A stretch of DNA of 64,000 bases from Flammeovirga sp. EKP202. Its GTDB lineage: Bacteria; Bacteroidota; Bacteroidia; Cytophagales; Flammeovirgaceae. Where the stretch lies: contig NZ_JACVVP010000007.1 in NCBI RefSeq assembly GCF_014534745.1, forward strand, positions 62,001 through 126,000, written 5' to 3'. Shown here piece after piece: positions 1 through 8,540 of the stretch. Below the pieces are notes generated by a model that had not been told where the DNA came from, did not search any database, and worked only from the letters and a program-made list of their open reading frames with translations. Position numbers and translations under genes: made by a program. Position 1 is the first letter of the stretch, and every line of letters starts with the position of its first letter.

Positions 1-453
1 AACAAACAGACAATTGTAAGAAATATTATTGTTGGTATACTAATTATTTGTGTAGGTGCATATATTGTGGTTATTGAGGCATTATTACTAAACTCTACAA
101 CACCACTAAGCTCAAGATTTATTGGTGTAAGTATAATGTCTATTTGTACCTCATTACCGGAAATCACAACTACTTTAGCAGCAATTAAAAGAAAGCGTCA
201 AGATATTGCACTTGGTAATATCATGGGATCTTATATTATCAACTTTTTACTGACCCCTTGTCTATTAACAATCAAGGGTGAAGCCTTTTATGACTACACC
301 CTTAATTATGATTTAATATTTTCGATATTAATCTGTACCCTTTGTATTACACTAGCATTATCAAGTAAAAATTACGTTTTGAATAAATTCACTTCGATAA
401 TTCTACTATTACTTGGGATACTATTTTATGTGACCACTTACCTAAGAGGATAG
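1..453 (+). CDS. Ca2+/cation antiporter (CaCA family), C-terminal part
   Basis: The reading frame is open from base 1, so the gene starts outside the window and only its last 150 codons are seen. The segment ICTSLPEITTTLAAIKR, followed by IALGNIMGSYIINFLL, matches the second alpha repeat of Na+/Ca2+ exchangers (the conserved S-x-PE and GN-x-x-GS-N motifs). At least four hydrophobic stretches make it an inner-membrane protein that would move Ca2+ or a related cation against Na+ or H+. The second motif reads GNIMGSYI where most members have GSNI, so ion specificity is uncertain. It ends 6 bases before the convergent DUF4290 gene with no visible terminator between them. Confidence 0.8.
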   Translation, partial: NKQTIVRNIIVGILIICVGAYIVVIEALLLNSTTPLSSRFIGVSIMSICTSLPEITTTLAAIKRKRQDIALGNIMGSYIINFLLTPCLLTIKGEAFYDYTLNYDLIFSILICTLCITLALSSKNYVLNKFTSIILLLLGILFYVTTYLRG

Positions 454-459
454 CATTCA

Positions 460-1149
460 CTATTTTCTTCTTTTCTTACGACGCTTTTTACTTTTTGAAG
501 AAGAGTTATTACTAGAAGAAGTCGTTACAGCCGTATTCGAAGGAAGTTTCACATTTTTAAAAGCATCAGGATATTTGGCCTTTACTTCTTTCATGTTTAC
601 TTTTCCCTTAGATAAAATACTCAATGTATTCATGATTACATCATCTTCTATCTGATTATTTACTTGAGCAGAATAGAAGGATTTCATCAATTTTACAATC
701 TTAGAAAAAGCTAACTCTACATCTTCTTTTGTCTCTAATTCCAAAGCATTTTGAACCATAGCCTCCAGATTTTTACCAAAGTGTCTGAATCGGATATTAC
801 TTTGTGTATATTCAACTCTCCTTGGTTTACTGAACATCATATTTTCCTTTGGAGCAGGGTATGGAGAGTCTATATCCAATTTAAAATCAGACATCACTTG
901 TAAGTGATCCCAGATTCTTTGTTGGCTATCATTTAATTGCTTTTGTATTGGATGAAGCTGCTTCATCAAAGCAATCAAAGTATATGCATATTGCGTCCTT
1001 AAAGACTTATCTTCCAACGAAGAAATAAATTGAACTAAACCTTCAATATTTCTCCCATACTCTTTCAGAATAATATCTGATCTACTGGTGTTATAACTAT
1101 GTTCGTCGCGCATATTCTTAATTAAACTGAGTGATTTATTAATAATCAC
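460..1149 (-). CDS. DUF4290 domain-containing protein
   Basis: This Bacteroidota-specific family has no established function. The DUF4290 signature is visible in YNTSRSDIILKEYGRNIEGLV and in IWDHLQVMSDFKLDIDSPYP. The C-terminus is a Ser/Asn-rich linker followed by a strongly basic tail (KSKKRRKKRRK), which could bind nucleic acid or ribosomes (inference). The first 12 codons do not look like the family, and the Met at residue 13 (first base 1113) is an equally good start. The gene lies 15 bases downstream of glmS in the same direction and is probably the last gene of a DUF4270-glmS-DUF4290 operon. Confidence 0.85.
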   Translation of the reverse strand: MIINKSLSLIKNMRDEHSYNTSRSDIILKEYGRNIEGLVQFISSLEDKSLRTQYAYTLIALMKQLHPIQKQLNDSQQRIWDHLQVMSDFKLDIDSPYPAPKENMMFSKPRRVEYTQSNIRFRHFGKNLEAMVQNALELETKEDVELAFSKIVKLMKSFYSAQVNNQIEDDVIMNTLSILSKGKVNMKEVKAKYPDAFKNVKLPSNTAVTTSSSNNSSSKSKKRRKKRRK

Positions 1150-1164
1150 TCAGCATATTATAAT

Positions 1165-3003
1165 TTATTCTACTGTTACTGACTTTGCCAAGTTTCTTGG
1201 TTGATCCACATTACACCCTCTCATAACAGCGATATGATAAGAAAGCAACTGTAAAGGAATACAAGAAATCATCGGCATTAATACTTCATGCGTATCAGGC
1301 ACCTCAATCACGTGATCTACCATACTTGGAATTAATGCATCACCTTCAGTTACAACAGCAATTACACGCCCACTTCTAGCCTTAACTTCTTGTAAGTTAG
1401 ACACTACTTTATCATAAGAGCTATCTCTAGTAGCAATAACTACTACAGGCATCTCTTCATCAATCAAAGCAATTGGACCGTGTTTCATTTCTGCCGCAGG
1501 GTAACCTTCAGCATGAATATATGAAATCTCTTTTAGCTTAAGAGCTCCTTCTAAAGCTACAGGGAAATTAAACCCTCTACCTAAATATAAGAAGTTTCTA
1601 GCATCTTTATACAATGCAGACATCTCTTTAACAGCAGCATCAACTTGTAAGACTTTCTCAATCTTAGATGGAATGCTTTCAAACTCCACTAACAAATCAT
1701 GTAATTGTGCTTCTGTTAAAGATCCTTTTTCTTTTGCCAACATCAATGCCATTGTAGTAAGCACTGTTAATTGAGCAGTGAATGCTTTTGTACTGGCTAC
1801 ACCAATTTCTGGCCCTGCATGAGTATAAGCTCCTTCGTGAGAGTTTCTAGCAATAGATGACCCTACTACATTACAAACTCCAATTACAGTAGCTCCTTTA
1901 GACTCTGCTAAAGACATAGCTGCTAATGTGTCCGCAGTTTCCCCTGATTGAGAAATTGCAATCATCACGTCACCTTTACCGATAATTGGGTTTCTATATC
2001 TAAATTCAGATGCATATTCCACTTCAACCGGAATACGCACTAATTCTTCAATAATATATTCTGCTACCAAACCTGCGTGCCATGATGTACCACATGCAAC
2101 AATTACAATACGGTTAGCATTAAGAAGGTCGTCAAAGTGATTTAAAATACCACCTAGCTTTACATGGTTTTTACGTGCAATTACACGTCCTCTTAAACAA
2201 TCGGCTACAGATTTAGGCTGTTCCATGATTTCCTTCATCATGAAGTGATCATATCCACCTTTTTCTATAGCTTCTAGTTCTAATTCTAACGTTTGTAGAT
2301 AAGGAGTTTGAACTACATTCTTAATGTCGGTAATTGTCATTTCACCGTCTTTAAGAAGTACTACTTCCTCATCCTTAATATAAACAACCTCTTTTGTATA
2401 TTCTACAATTGGAGTAGCATCAGAAGCTAGGAAGAACTCATTCTCCCCTACACCAATTACCAATGGACTACCCTTACGAGCTGCCACTAACTGCCCTGGA
2501 TTATCTTTACTTGTGATTACAATAGCGTAAGCCCCCACTACTTCATTCAAGGCAATACGAACAGCTTGATCTAAATCACAATTATTATCTTTTTGGACTT
2601 GCTCGATAAAGTGAATAAATACTTCAGTATCAGTTTCTGATTGAAATACATGTCCTTTTTCTATTAATTGAGCTTTTAGTACTTCATAGTTTTCGATGAT
2701 GCCATTATGCACCATTGCTAGTTTTGAATCAGATGAATAATGAGGGTGAGCATTTACATCATTCGGAGCACCATGTGTAGCCCAACGTGTATGACCTATA
2801 CCTGTTGAACCTTTAGTGTCTTGTCCTTTTAATTCGTTTTTTAAGTCTGCAACTTTCCCTTTACATTTAAAAACTTTTACATCAGAGTTTTCAACAAGGG
2901 ACACACCAGCGCTATCATATCCACGATACTCAAGTCGCTCTAAGCCTTTAATAAGAATGTCTAGTGCATTTCTATGTCCTACATAACCGACAATTCCGCA
3001 CAT
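1165..3003 (-). CDS. glmS: Glutamine--fructose-6-phosphate aminotransferase (isomerizing)
   Basis: GlmS makes glucosamine-6-phosphate from fructose-6-phosphate and glutamine, the first step towards UDP-GlcNAc for peptidoglycan and lipid A. The protein begins MCGIVGYVG, so Cys2 becomes the N-terminal nucleophile of the class II glutaminase domain (residues 1 to about 225). Two SIS sugar-isomerase domains follow (about 285-420 and 455-600), with GTSWHAG and SQSGETADT visible in the first. The C-terminus PRNLAKSVTVE is the classical GlmS ending. Its length of 612 residues is normal. The gene sits between DUF4270 (35 bases upstream) and DUF4290. No glmS ribozyme-like leader is visible in that short gap. 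Confidence 0.98.
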   Translation of the reverse strand: MCGIVGYVGHRNALDILIKGLERLEYRGYDSAGVSLVENSDVKVFKCKGKVADLKNELKGQDTKGSTGIGHTRWATHGAPNDVNAHPHYSSDSKLAMVHNGIIENYEVLKAQLIEKGHVFQSETDTEVFIHFIEQVQKDNNCDLDQAVRIALNEVVGAYAIVITSKDNPGQLVAARKGSPLVIGVGENEFFLASDATPIVEYTKEVVYIKDEEVVLLKDGEMTITDIKNVVQTPYLQTLELELEAIEKGGYDHFMMKEIMEQPKSVADCLRGRVIARKNHVKLGGILNHFDDLLNANRIVIVACGTSWHAGLVAEYIIEELVRIPVEVEYASEFRYRNPIIGKGDVMIAISQSGETADTLAAMSLAESKGATVIGVCNVVGSSIARNSHEGAYTHAGPEIGVASTKAFTAQLTVLTTMALMLAKEKGSLTEAQLHDLLVEFESIPSKIEKVLQVDAAVKEMSALYKDARNFLYLGRGFNFPVALEGALKLKEISYIHAEGYPAAEMKHGPIALIDEEMPVVVIATRDSSYDKVVSNLQEVKARSGRVIAVVTEGDALIPSMVDHVIEVPDTHEVLMPMISCIPLQLLSYHIAVMRGCNVDQPRNLAKSVTVE

Positions 3004-3038
3004 GATGTTTATAAATTTAGTGAATAATTATCAACTCC

Positions 3039-4460
3039 CTATTTACAGTTATAGTTAGGGTCATTGAATACAGCATAGTATACAACTAATCTCATCTTCA
3101 TAGGCTGTCCATTTAATGGATGCATAAGATCATTTTCGTCTCCTGCAAAAACTAGCTTTTGAATAGAAGAAGATTGTTGACTTGGTAATATAACGAGACC
3201 ATCATCATCAAGAGGTAAACCTTCGACCTCTCTAAATGTTCTTTCTTGTAAGTATTGAGCTAATTTAGCCCAAGTATATGTTTGTGTATTAGAATTATAA
3301 CCAATTTGATGATTACCAGAAGATGGGAATTGAGCTTGTAATAATCTATATTGTCTAGATTCACTATCTACAGTTTGTATTGTACCATCTTCATCCATAA
3401 AACCAAAATACAATCCTGATGGTGGTGGGAGGTTTGATGCAGGGTAAACTTTATATCCATCATCTTCTGGACCAACCGCAGTAATTGCTAAATCTGCTTG
3501 GTTAATGTGCACTTCTCTTAAAGTTCCATCCTCCTTCTTCATTAAATTAGCTAAAGAAGGGAACTTAATACGAGCTACCATTCCAGTACCTTCAAAAACG
3601 AAGCCTAAATTATTAGAATCTTCAGACTTAACCACATCTCCAATATTGATGTTTTGAGTTAAAGTACCTGGTGTATATTCTATATTATTAAATCTTTGAT
3701 TAAAGCCAAAATAGTATATATCTCTAAGAGTATCTTCTTCAGAATCTCCAAAATAATGCATATCCATCGTCACAACGGTCCCAAAGTTCTCTAAACTGTA
3801 TTTCCCTGACCAAGCTGGAGTCTGAGTGTCTTTTACTTTAATTGCTAAACCTTTAATAGTCTCTGCGAACTCATCTTGATCAGCATATCCACCATTAGAT
3901 ATAATCTTGGCTCCAAATAGACTGTCTAATTGAATTTTCACTGTATCAGTTGTGATATCTGAAACTTTGAAAGTTCTTGTTCCAATTGGTGTTGCCGCAT
4001 ATTCAACCTCATCATTAGAGTAATATCCAATTGAATCACCTTGAATATCGTCTAATAATTCATATACTTCAAGCGTCAATTCTTGTGTAGTATCTCCGTA
4101 AAGAGTTGTTTTTTCTAATGCTAATGATAAAGAAATAGAATCTAATGTTCTATCATCAAAACTCACTGCTTCTTCAGAACCTATACTTAATTGGGTAAAA
4201 GCCATAGTCTTAGTATTACCAATTTCGGTCCCCTCATCCACATAACCTACTAAGAAATACGCTCCATTTTTAGTATAAAGCGAATCTTTATAATGTGTTT
4301 CTATTTCAATTTCGAATGTATCGGCATAACACATTACTGTTGCATCATCAATTAGGTCTCCTCCAATTATAATTGTTTGTAGATCCGTACGCTCACAAGC
4401 AATGGAAAAAATAACTACTAAAAATGAAATTGCTCTAATGTATAAGTTTCTTATATTCAT
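3039..4460 (-). CDS. DUF4270 domain-containing lipoprotein
   Basis: This is a Bacteroidota envelope protein of unknown function. A hydrophobic signal segment ends at Cys22 (FSIACERTD), a slightly imperfect lipobox that predicts a lipoprotein. The rest is beta-rich and Asp/Thr-rich, with family blocks such as FLVGYVDEGTEIGNTKT near the N-terminus and the repeated LEKTTLYGDT pattern. At 473 residues it is of usual length. It is the first gene of the likely DUF4270-glmS-DUF4290 operon, a neighbourhood I know from other Bacteroidota. A terminator at 4596-4632 separates it from the glycogen-synthase-like gene upstream, so it should have its own promoter in 4461-4595. Confidence 0.85.
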   Translation of the reverse strand: MNIRNLYIRAISFLVVIFSIACERTDLQTIIIGGDLIDDATVMCYADTFEIEIETHYKDSLYTKNGAYFLVGYVDEGTEIGNTKTMAFTQLSIGSEEAVSFDDRTLDSISLSLALEKTTLYGDTTQELTLEVYELLDDIQGDSIGYYSNDEVEYAATPIGTRTFKVSDITTDTVKIQLDSLFGAKIISNGGYADQDEFAETIKGLAIKVKDTQTPAWSGKYSLENFGTVVTMDMHYFGDSEEDTLRDIYYFGFNQRFNNIEYTPGTLTQNINIGDVVKSEDSNNLGFVFEGTGMVARIKFPSLANLMKKEDGTLREVHINQADLAITAVGPEDDGYKVYPASNLPPPSGLYFGFMDEDGTIQTVDSESRQYRLLQAQFPSSGNHQIGYNSNTQTYTWAKLAQYLQERTFREVEGLPLDDDGLVILPSQQSSSIQKLVFAGDENDLMHPLNGQPMKMRLVVYYAVFNDPNYNCK

Positions 4461-4595
4461 CTGGAAAATTATCAGTTAAAAAGTGGGAATCTAAAACCCC
4501 TCTTTTTCCATGACAATGGATTGTTTAAAATGGTTGAAAACCTAATAAAAAATACGTGAGGACAAAAATTGCAAATATTCTTATAGCACACAAAC

Positions 4596-4632
4596 AAAAA
4601 AGGTAGTCGATGTAAAAACGACTACCTTTTTT
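4596..4632 (-). terminator. Rho-independent terminator of the glycogen-synthase-like gene
   Basis: A hairpin with arms AGGTAGTCG and CGACTACCT is flanked by A6 on the left and T6 on the right. It begins 27 bases after the stop codon of the minus-strand gene ending at 4659. Read on the minus strand, it ends in a U-run. Confidence 0.85.
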
Positions 4633-4658
4633 ATATAAAAATACTTAAAAAGCTTACA

Positions 4659-5474
4659 TTATTCAGCTAATCCAGTATAAATATCATAATAAGACTCTGC
4701 ATACTCGTCACCTTCTGGTTCAGTCTCGGTTAATTTTTCTCCATATGAAGAAAGTACCTCTACTACTGAATCATCGATAGCTGGACTACCTTTGGTTACT
4801 TTATCTGCATATTCAGAACCAATTTTAATAAAGCTATTGTAATCTGCCGATGACAAATCAGATAACATTGAATCATCGATATCTAACATTTTCACTTTAT
4901 TTGCCAATTGCTCATGATCAAATTTATGATCAAACTGCGTATTATAAACCGTAAATACAGTTTTCGCATTTTTGAACATTGGATCGTTCTTGTATGAAGT
5001 TTTCAAGTACAAAGGAATAAAGCTTGTAAACCAATCATTACAGTGCACTACATCTGGTGCCCATCCTAATTTCTTTACAGTTTCAATTACTCCTTTACAG
5101 AAGAATACAGCTCTATCATCATTATCAGAGAAGAATTCATCACTCTTTTTGTCTCTGAATACTGATTTTCTATGGAAATAATCTTCGTTATCTATGAAGT
5201 ATACTTGTAATTTCGCACTTTGTATAGAAGCAACTTTAATTGTAAGTGGCTTTTCGTCCTCACCTACGGCAATGTTCATTCCCGAAAGTCTCACTACCTC
5301 ATGCAATCTGTTCTTACGCTCATTGATCAATCCAAATCTTGGAACCATAATTCTGATTTCCATTCCTCTTTCTTGCATCGATTGAGGAAGCTTTCTCACG
5401 TAATCTGCTACCTCTGATGTTTTCAAAAATGGATTTATCTCACTTGAGACATAAAGAATTTTTAATTTCGACAT
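4659..5474 (-). CDS. Short glycogen/starch synthase-like protein (N-terminal GT5 domain only)
   Basis: The N-terminus (KILYVSSEINPFLKTSEVAD) aligns with the starch/glycogen synthase catalytic domain (GT5), and WAPDVVHCNDWFTSFIPLYL matches its 'HAHDW' region. Two things argue against a normal glycogen synthase. The ADP-glucose-binding motif K-x-GG-L-AD reads KTSEVAD, and the protein stops at 271 residues where GlgA has about 480, so the nucleotide-binding C-terminal Rossmann domain is missing. The tail is acidic (ETEPEGDEYAESYYDIY). It is divergent from panC, has its own promoter (5503-5533) and terminator, and has no frame damage. Similar short proteins are common in Bacteroidota, so this is probably a repurposed, non-catalytic protein. 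Confidence 0.75.
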   Translation of the reverse strand: MSKLKILYVSSEINPFLKTSEVADYVRKLPQSMQERGMEIRIMVPRFGLINERKNRLHEVVRLSGMNIAVGEDEKPLTIKVASIQSAKLQVYFIDNEDYFHRKSVFRDKKSDEFFSDNDDRAVFFCKGVIETVKKLGWAPDVVHCNDWFTSFIPLYLKTSYKNDPMFKNAKTVFTVYNTQFDHKFDHEQLANKVKMLDIDDSMLSDLSSADYNSFIKIGSEYADKVTKGSPAIDDSVVEVLSSYGEKLTETEPEGDEYAESYYDIYTGLAE

Positions 5475-5502
5475 ATTCTACCGTATTTACACCTTTTCTA
5501 CG

Positions 5503-5533
5503 CAAAAGTACGGAAGAACTTACTTAAATTCAA
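5503..5533 (-). promoter_or_regulatory. Bacteroidota-type promoter of the glycogen-synthase-like gene
   Basis: On the minus strand TTG (5531-5533) is followed after 20 bases by TACTTTTG (5503-5510). This fits the TTG / TAnnTTTG consensus of the Bacteroidota primary sigma factor. The predicted start of transcription lies about 20-25 bases before the ATG at 5474. Confidence 0.55.
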
Positions 5534-5605
5534 CTTAAATATACTAAACTAAGGTAAATAGTTACAGTTACTTAGTAATTTATTTTCAAAAAATCAACCC
5601 CTAAA

Positions 5606-6463
5606 ATGAACGTTTTTAACAAAGTTAGTACCTTAAAAGAATTTGTCAATAATTGCAAATTTTCAAAAAAAACGATCGGTTTTGTACCAACAATGGGTGC
5701 ATTACATGAAGGGCATCTAACATTAATTCGTCAATCAAAGAAAGAAAATGACATTACAATTTGTAGTATTTTCGTCAATCCTACACAATTTAACAATGCC
5801 ATTGATCTTAAACATTACCCTATCAAACACACTGAAGATAAGGCACTTCTAGAAGACGCTGAGTGCGATATTTTGTTTTTACCTTCAGTAGAAGAAATGT
5901 ATCCGTCAGGAATTGAGAACAAAAATCTTGTTGGTTTTTTATTTGGAGACATCGAAAAACAATTAGAAGGAGCCTTTAGACCAGGCCACTTTAACGGTGT
6001 AGGAATTGTTGTAAGCAAGCTTTTTCATATGGTTAATCCTGATAAAGCTTACTTTGGGCTAAAAGACTTACAACAGTTTTTAATTATTAGAAAAATGACA
6101 AAAGAACTTTCTTTTGGCATAGAGGTTATTGGCGTTCCAACGGTAAGAGAAGAGGATGGGCTCGCAATGTCTTCTAGAAACTTAAGGTTGACTTCCGATG
6201 AACGAGCTAAAGCTCCTTTTATTTATGAAGTCATTAGTGAGATGAAGAATAAAATCAACCATTCACAAGCACCAAAAGAAGTTCTTGATTGGGGAATACA
6301 GAAATTCCAGAAAAACACTTCTTTCCATTTGGAATACCTCGAAATTGTCAACACTTCAGACCTAAAACCTGTAGAACCTTATCAAACACCTAATGCTTAT
6401 GCAATCGTAATCGCAGCTCATTTAGGGAAAGTCAGATTAATTGATAATTTATTGATTGAATAA
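5606..6463 (+). CDS. panC: Pantothenate synthetase
   Basis: PanC condenses pantoate with beta-alanine using ATP, in the cytosol, giving pantothenate for coenzyme A. The protein shows the nucleotidyl-transferase HIGH-type motif in PTMGALHEGH (residues 28-37), the FVNPTQFN pantoate-binding block, PDKAYFGLKDLQQ and the KMSKS-region equivalent EEDGLAMSSRN. Its length of 285 residues is typical. The gene is divergent from the short glycogen-synthase-like gene, with 131 bases between the starts. No panD or panB follows; a terminator comes directly after it. Confidence 0.97.
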   Translation: MNVFNKVSTLKEFVNNCKFSKKTIGFVPTMGALHEGHLTLIRQSKKENDITICSIFVNPTQFNNAIDLKHYPIKHTEDKALLEDAECDILFLPSVEEMYPSGIENKNLVGFLFGDIEKQLEGAFRPGHFNGVGIVVSKLFHMVNPDKAYFGLKDLQQFLIIRKMTKELSFGIEVIGVPTVREEDGLAMSSRNLRLTSDERAKAPFIYEVISEMKNKINHSQAPKEVLDWGIQKFQKNTSFHLEYLEIVNTSDLKPVEPYQTPNAYAIVIAAHLGKVRLIDNLLIE

Positions 6464-6479
6464 TCGGATTAAGAATCAT

Positions 6480-6517
6480 AAAAAAAGGGTTAGAATTTAC
6501 ATTCCAACCCTTTTTTT
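6480..6517. terminator. Bidirectional terminator between panC and the subtilase gene
   Basis: Arms GGGTTAGAAT and ATTCCAACCC (one mismatch) are flanked by A7 and T7. It lies between two convergent genes and can serve both. Confidence 0.85.
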
Positions 6518-6531
6518 GCATTCTGAAAAAT

Positions 6532-8169
6532 CTATTTTGAGATTTTCTCGGCATATTTTACAGCTTCATAAAGGTTTACAACCCCTCCTGTTACTGAAAG
6601 TGTTCCAAACTTCACTTTTTCAGGCTCTTGACCTTCTTCTAAGTCTCCATAACCTGGCTTGTAAACTTCTTTATCTTTTAAAGGAGTAACCGTTTTCATC
6701 AAGATTTTCTTTACTTGAGAAGCAGACAGATTTGGATAGTATGACATTAAAACTGCAGCACAACCCGCTACAACAGGACAAGCCATACTTGTACCGTTTA
6801 ATGCTTCATACTCTGATCCTGGCACAGTAGAATAAATGTTATACCCTGGAGCAAATAAGTCTACATTCTTCTTCGCATAATTTGAGAAAGTGGCAGGCAA
6901 CTCCTCATCAATATGCCATGTAGATGCACCTACTTCAATCCAGTTACGAGCAGTACCTCTTCTGTTATATCTATCAGTTGGGAAATTACTTTCAACGTCA
7001 GTATTCTTGTTGTCGTTACCAGCAGCATGCACCAATAAAACACCCTTAGAATCTGCATATTTAATAGCAGCGTCTACTTCAGCTTTATATGGTGAAAATG
7101 CTTTACCAAAACTCATATTAATAATTTGAGCACCGTTATCGACTGCGTAACGAATCGAGTTAGCTACATCTTTATCTCTTTCATCGCCATTAGGTACAGT
7201 TCTAACAACCATAATCTCAACGTTGTCAGCAACACCCTCTATTCCTAAGTCATTTCCTCTTACAGCACCAATAATACCAGCAACGTGAGTACCATGTAAA
7301 GCATCAGGACCTACAACTTTATTATTTCCATAATATCTTTCTTTTTTATCATCGATATTATCTCCTACGATTTCTCTAGAATTGAAATCAGGATTATAGT
7401 TATAGTCTACTTGACCTTTGAAATAATCAATACCATCTTGAATTCGAGCTTCAGTCACCCCTCTACTCATCATCTTCACTACTACTTCTTTCATACCAAG
7501 AAGTACTTGATCTTCTGTTTCCAAAGTCTCTAAAGCACCCAATAATTCTTCTTCAGAATCAAGGTCGAAATAAGCAACAAATAAAGCTTTTCCTCTTTTG
7601 TATTGATGCAGTAACATCTCATAATACTCAAGGTTTTCATTTGCCTTAGCGGATCCACTTTCGAAAGACTCTTTAACTTCTAACCAAAGTTTGAACTCTT
7701 TTTTGTCAGCTTTTGAAATTTCGTCTTCAGCTTTGCCATCAAACTTTTTGCTTAATGAACCGTACAAACGAGCTACTTCAAGGTTTTCTTCATTTACAAA
7801 TGAACCGTCTTTACCACCAATGAAATTCCATCCATTAATATCATCAACATATCCATTTTTATCGTCATCCTGACCATTACCTGCTACTTCTTTTGGATTT
7901 ACCCAAATTACTGATTTAAGATCTTCATGGTCAATATCAATACCACTATCAATCACTGCAACAACGACCTTCTTACTTTTCTTTCCTTTTAGAACTTCTT
8001 GGTAAGCTCTTTCTGTTCCAACACCGTAAACACTGTCAGTAGAATAATCTAAATTGAACCAATTTTCTGGTGCTCCTCTTAATGGGTCTTGAGCTGAAGC
8101 AACATTTGCTACTCCTAACTGTGCTGTAAACGCACCTGCAACTAGGATTGCTTTTAAAGTATTTCTCAT
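6532..8169 (-). CDS. Secreted S8 family serine peptidase (subtilase)
   Basis: This is a subtilisin-type protease exported by a Sec signal peptide (residues 1 to about 26, ending ASAQ). The catalytic triad is complete: Asp74 in AVIDSGID, His295 in HGTHVAGIIG and Ser461 in NGTSMACP; Asn385 in HAAGND is the oxyanion residue. The distance between Asp and His is 221 residues, far more than the usual 30-70. The insert is charged and largely helical (about 120-260). No inhibitor-type propeptide and no C-terminal type IX secretion signal are visible, so it may stay periplasmic (inference). It follows the 111-residue membrane protein gene by 32 bases and is probably co-transcribed with hemL. Confidence 0.95.
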   Translation of the reverse strand: MRNTLKAILVAGAFTAQLGVANVASAQDPLRGAPENWFNLDYSTDSVYGVGTERAYQEVLKGKKSKKVVVAVIDSGIDIDHEDLKSVIWVNPKEVAGNGQDDDKNGYVDDINGWNFIGGKDGSFVNEENLEVARLYGSLSKKFDGKAEDEISKADKKEFKLWLEVKESFESGSAKANENLEYYEMLLHQYKRGKALFVAYFDLDSEEELLGALETLETEDQVLLGMKEVVVKMMSRGVTEARIQDGIDYFKGQVDYNYNPDFNSREIVGDNIDDKKERYYGNNKVVGPDALHGTHVAGIIGAVRGNDLGIEGVADNVEIMVVRTVPNGDERDKDVANSIRYAVDNGAQIINMSFGKAFSPYKAEVDAAIKYADSKGVLLVHAAGNDNKNTDVESNFPTDRYNRRGTARNWIEVGASTWHIDEELPATFSNYAKKNVDLFAPGYNIYSTVPGSEYEALNGTSMACPVVAGCAAVLMSYYPNLSASQVKKILMKTVTPLKDKEVYKPGYGDLEEGQEPEKVKFGTLSVTGGVVNLYEAVKYAEKISK

Positions 8170-8201
8170 TTAATTAATACTATAGAATATATAATGAAAG
8201 T

Positions 8202-8537
8202 TTAATGATTCTTCTTAGGCCATTGAGCGGCAAAGACTTCACGAAGAAGTAATACCAAACCAATAACCATCAAAGCGGAGAGTAATTGTCCAATTTGAAT
8301 TCCTATGAAATCAAAAAGACTTGGCAATGTAACAAAAAGTGTTGCGAAAATGAAACCAAATCCCAAATCAATAAACATCTTTTCTTTATCAGAATACTCA
8401 GGAAGGTCCTTTTTCTTACAAATTGGACATTTTGATTTATCTAATCGAAGTCCATATAAAAAAATGTGTTGCCACTTGTATCTAGGACAGGTGACAACAT
8501 TTTTTGTTTTATGAAATCCTTTTCGCTTTTGGCTCAT
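8202..8537 (-). CDS. Small membrane protein with a Cys-pair motif
   Basis: I do not recognise a named family. The N-terminal part carries TCPRYKWQHIF and KCPICKKKDL, which resembles a zinc ribbon of the CPxC...CPxC type in which one Cys of the first pair has become Tyr. Two hydrophobic segments follow (about residues 53-73 and 78-100), so it is probably a two-pass inner-membrane protein. The layout recalls DUF983 proteins, but the match is weak. The start codon is 3 bases after the hemL stop, indicating translational coupling, and the subtilase gene follows by 32 bases. Confidence 0.7.
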   Translation of the reverse strand: MSQKRKGFHKTKNVVTCPRYKWQHIFLYGLRLDKSKCPICKKKDLPEYSDKEKMFIDLGFGFIFATLFVTLPSLFDFIGIQIGQLLSALMVIGLVLLLREVFAAQWPKKNH

Positions 8538-8540
8538 AAA

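Noticed and set aside
4659-5474. A frameshifted full-length glgA
   Set aside because: The downstream DNA holds a terminator and then DUF4270; no remnant of the C-terminal Rossmann domain is visible.
6456-6689. Plus-strand frame overlapping panC's end and the subtilase gene
   Set aside because: It runs across a strong bidirectional terminator and is antisense to the well-supported subtilase.
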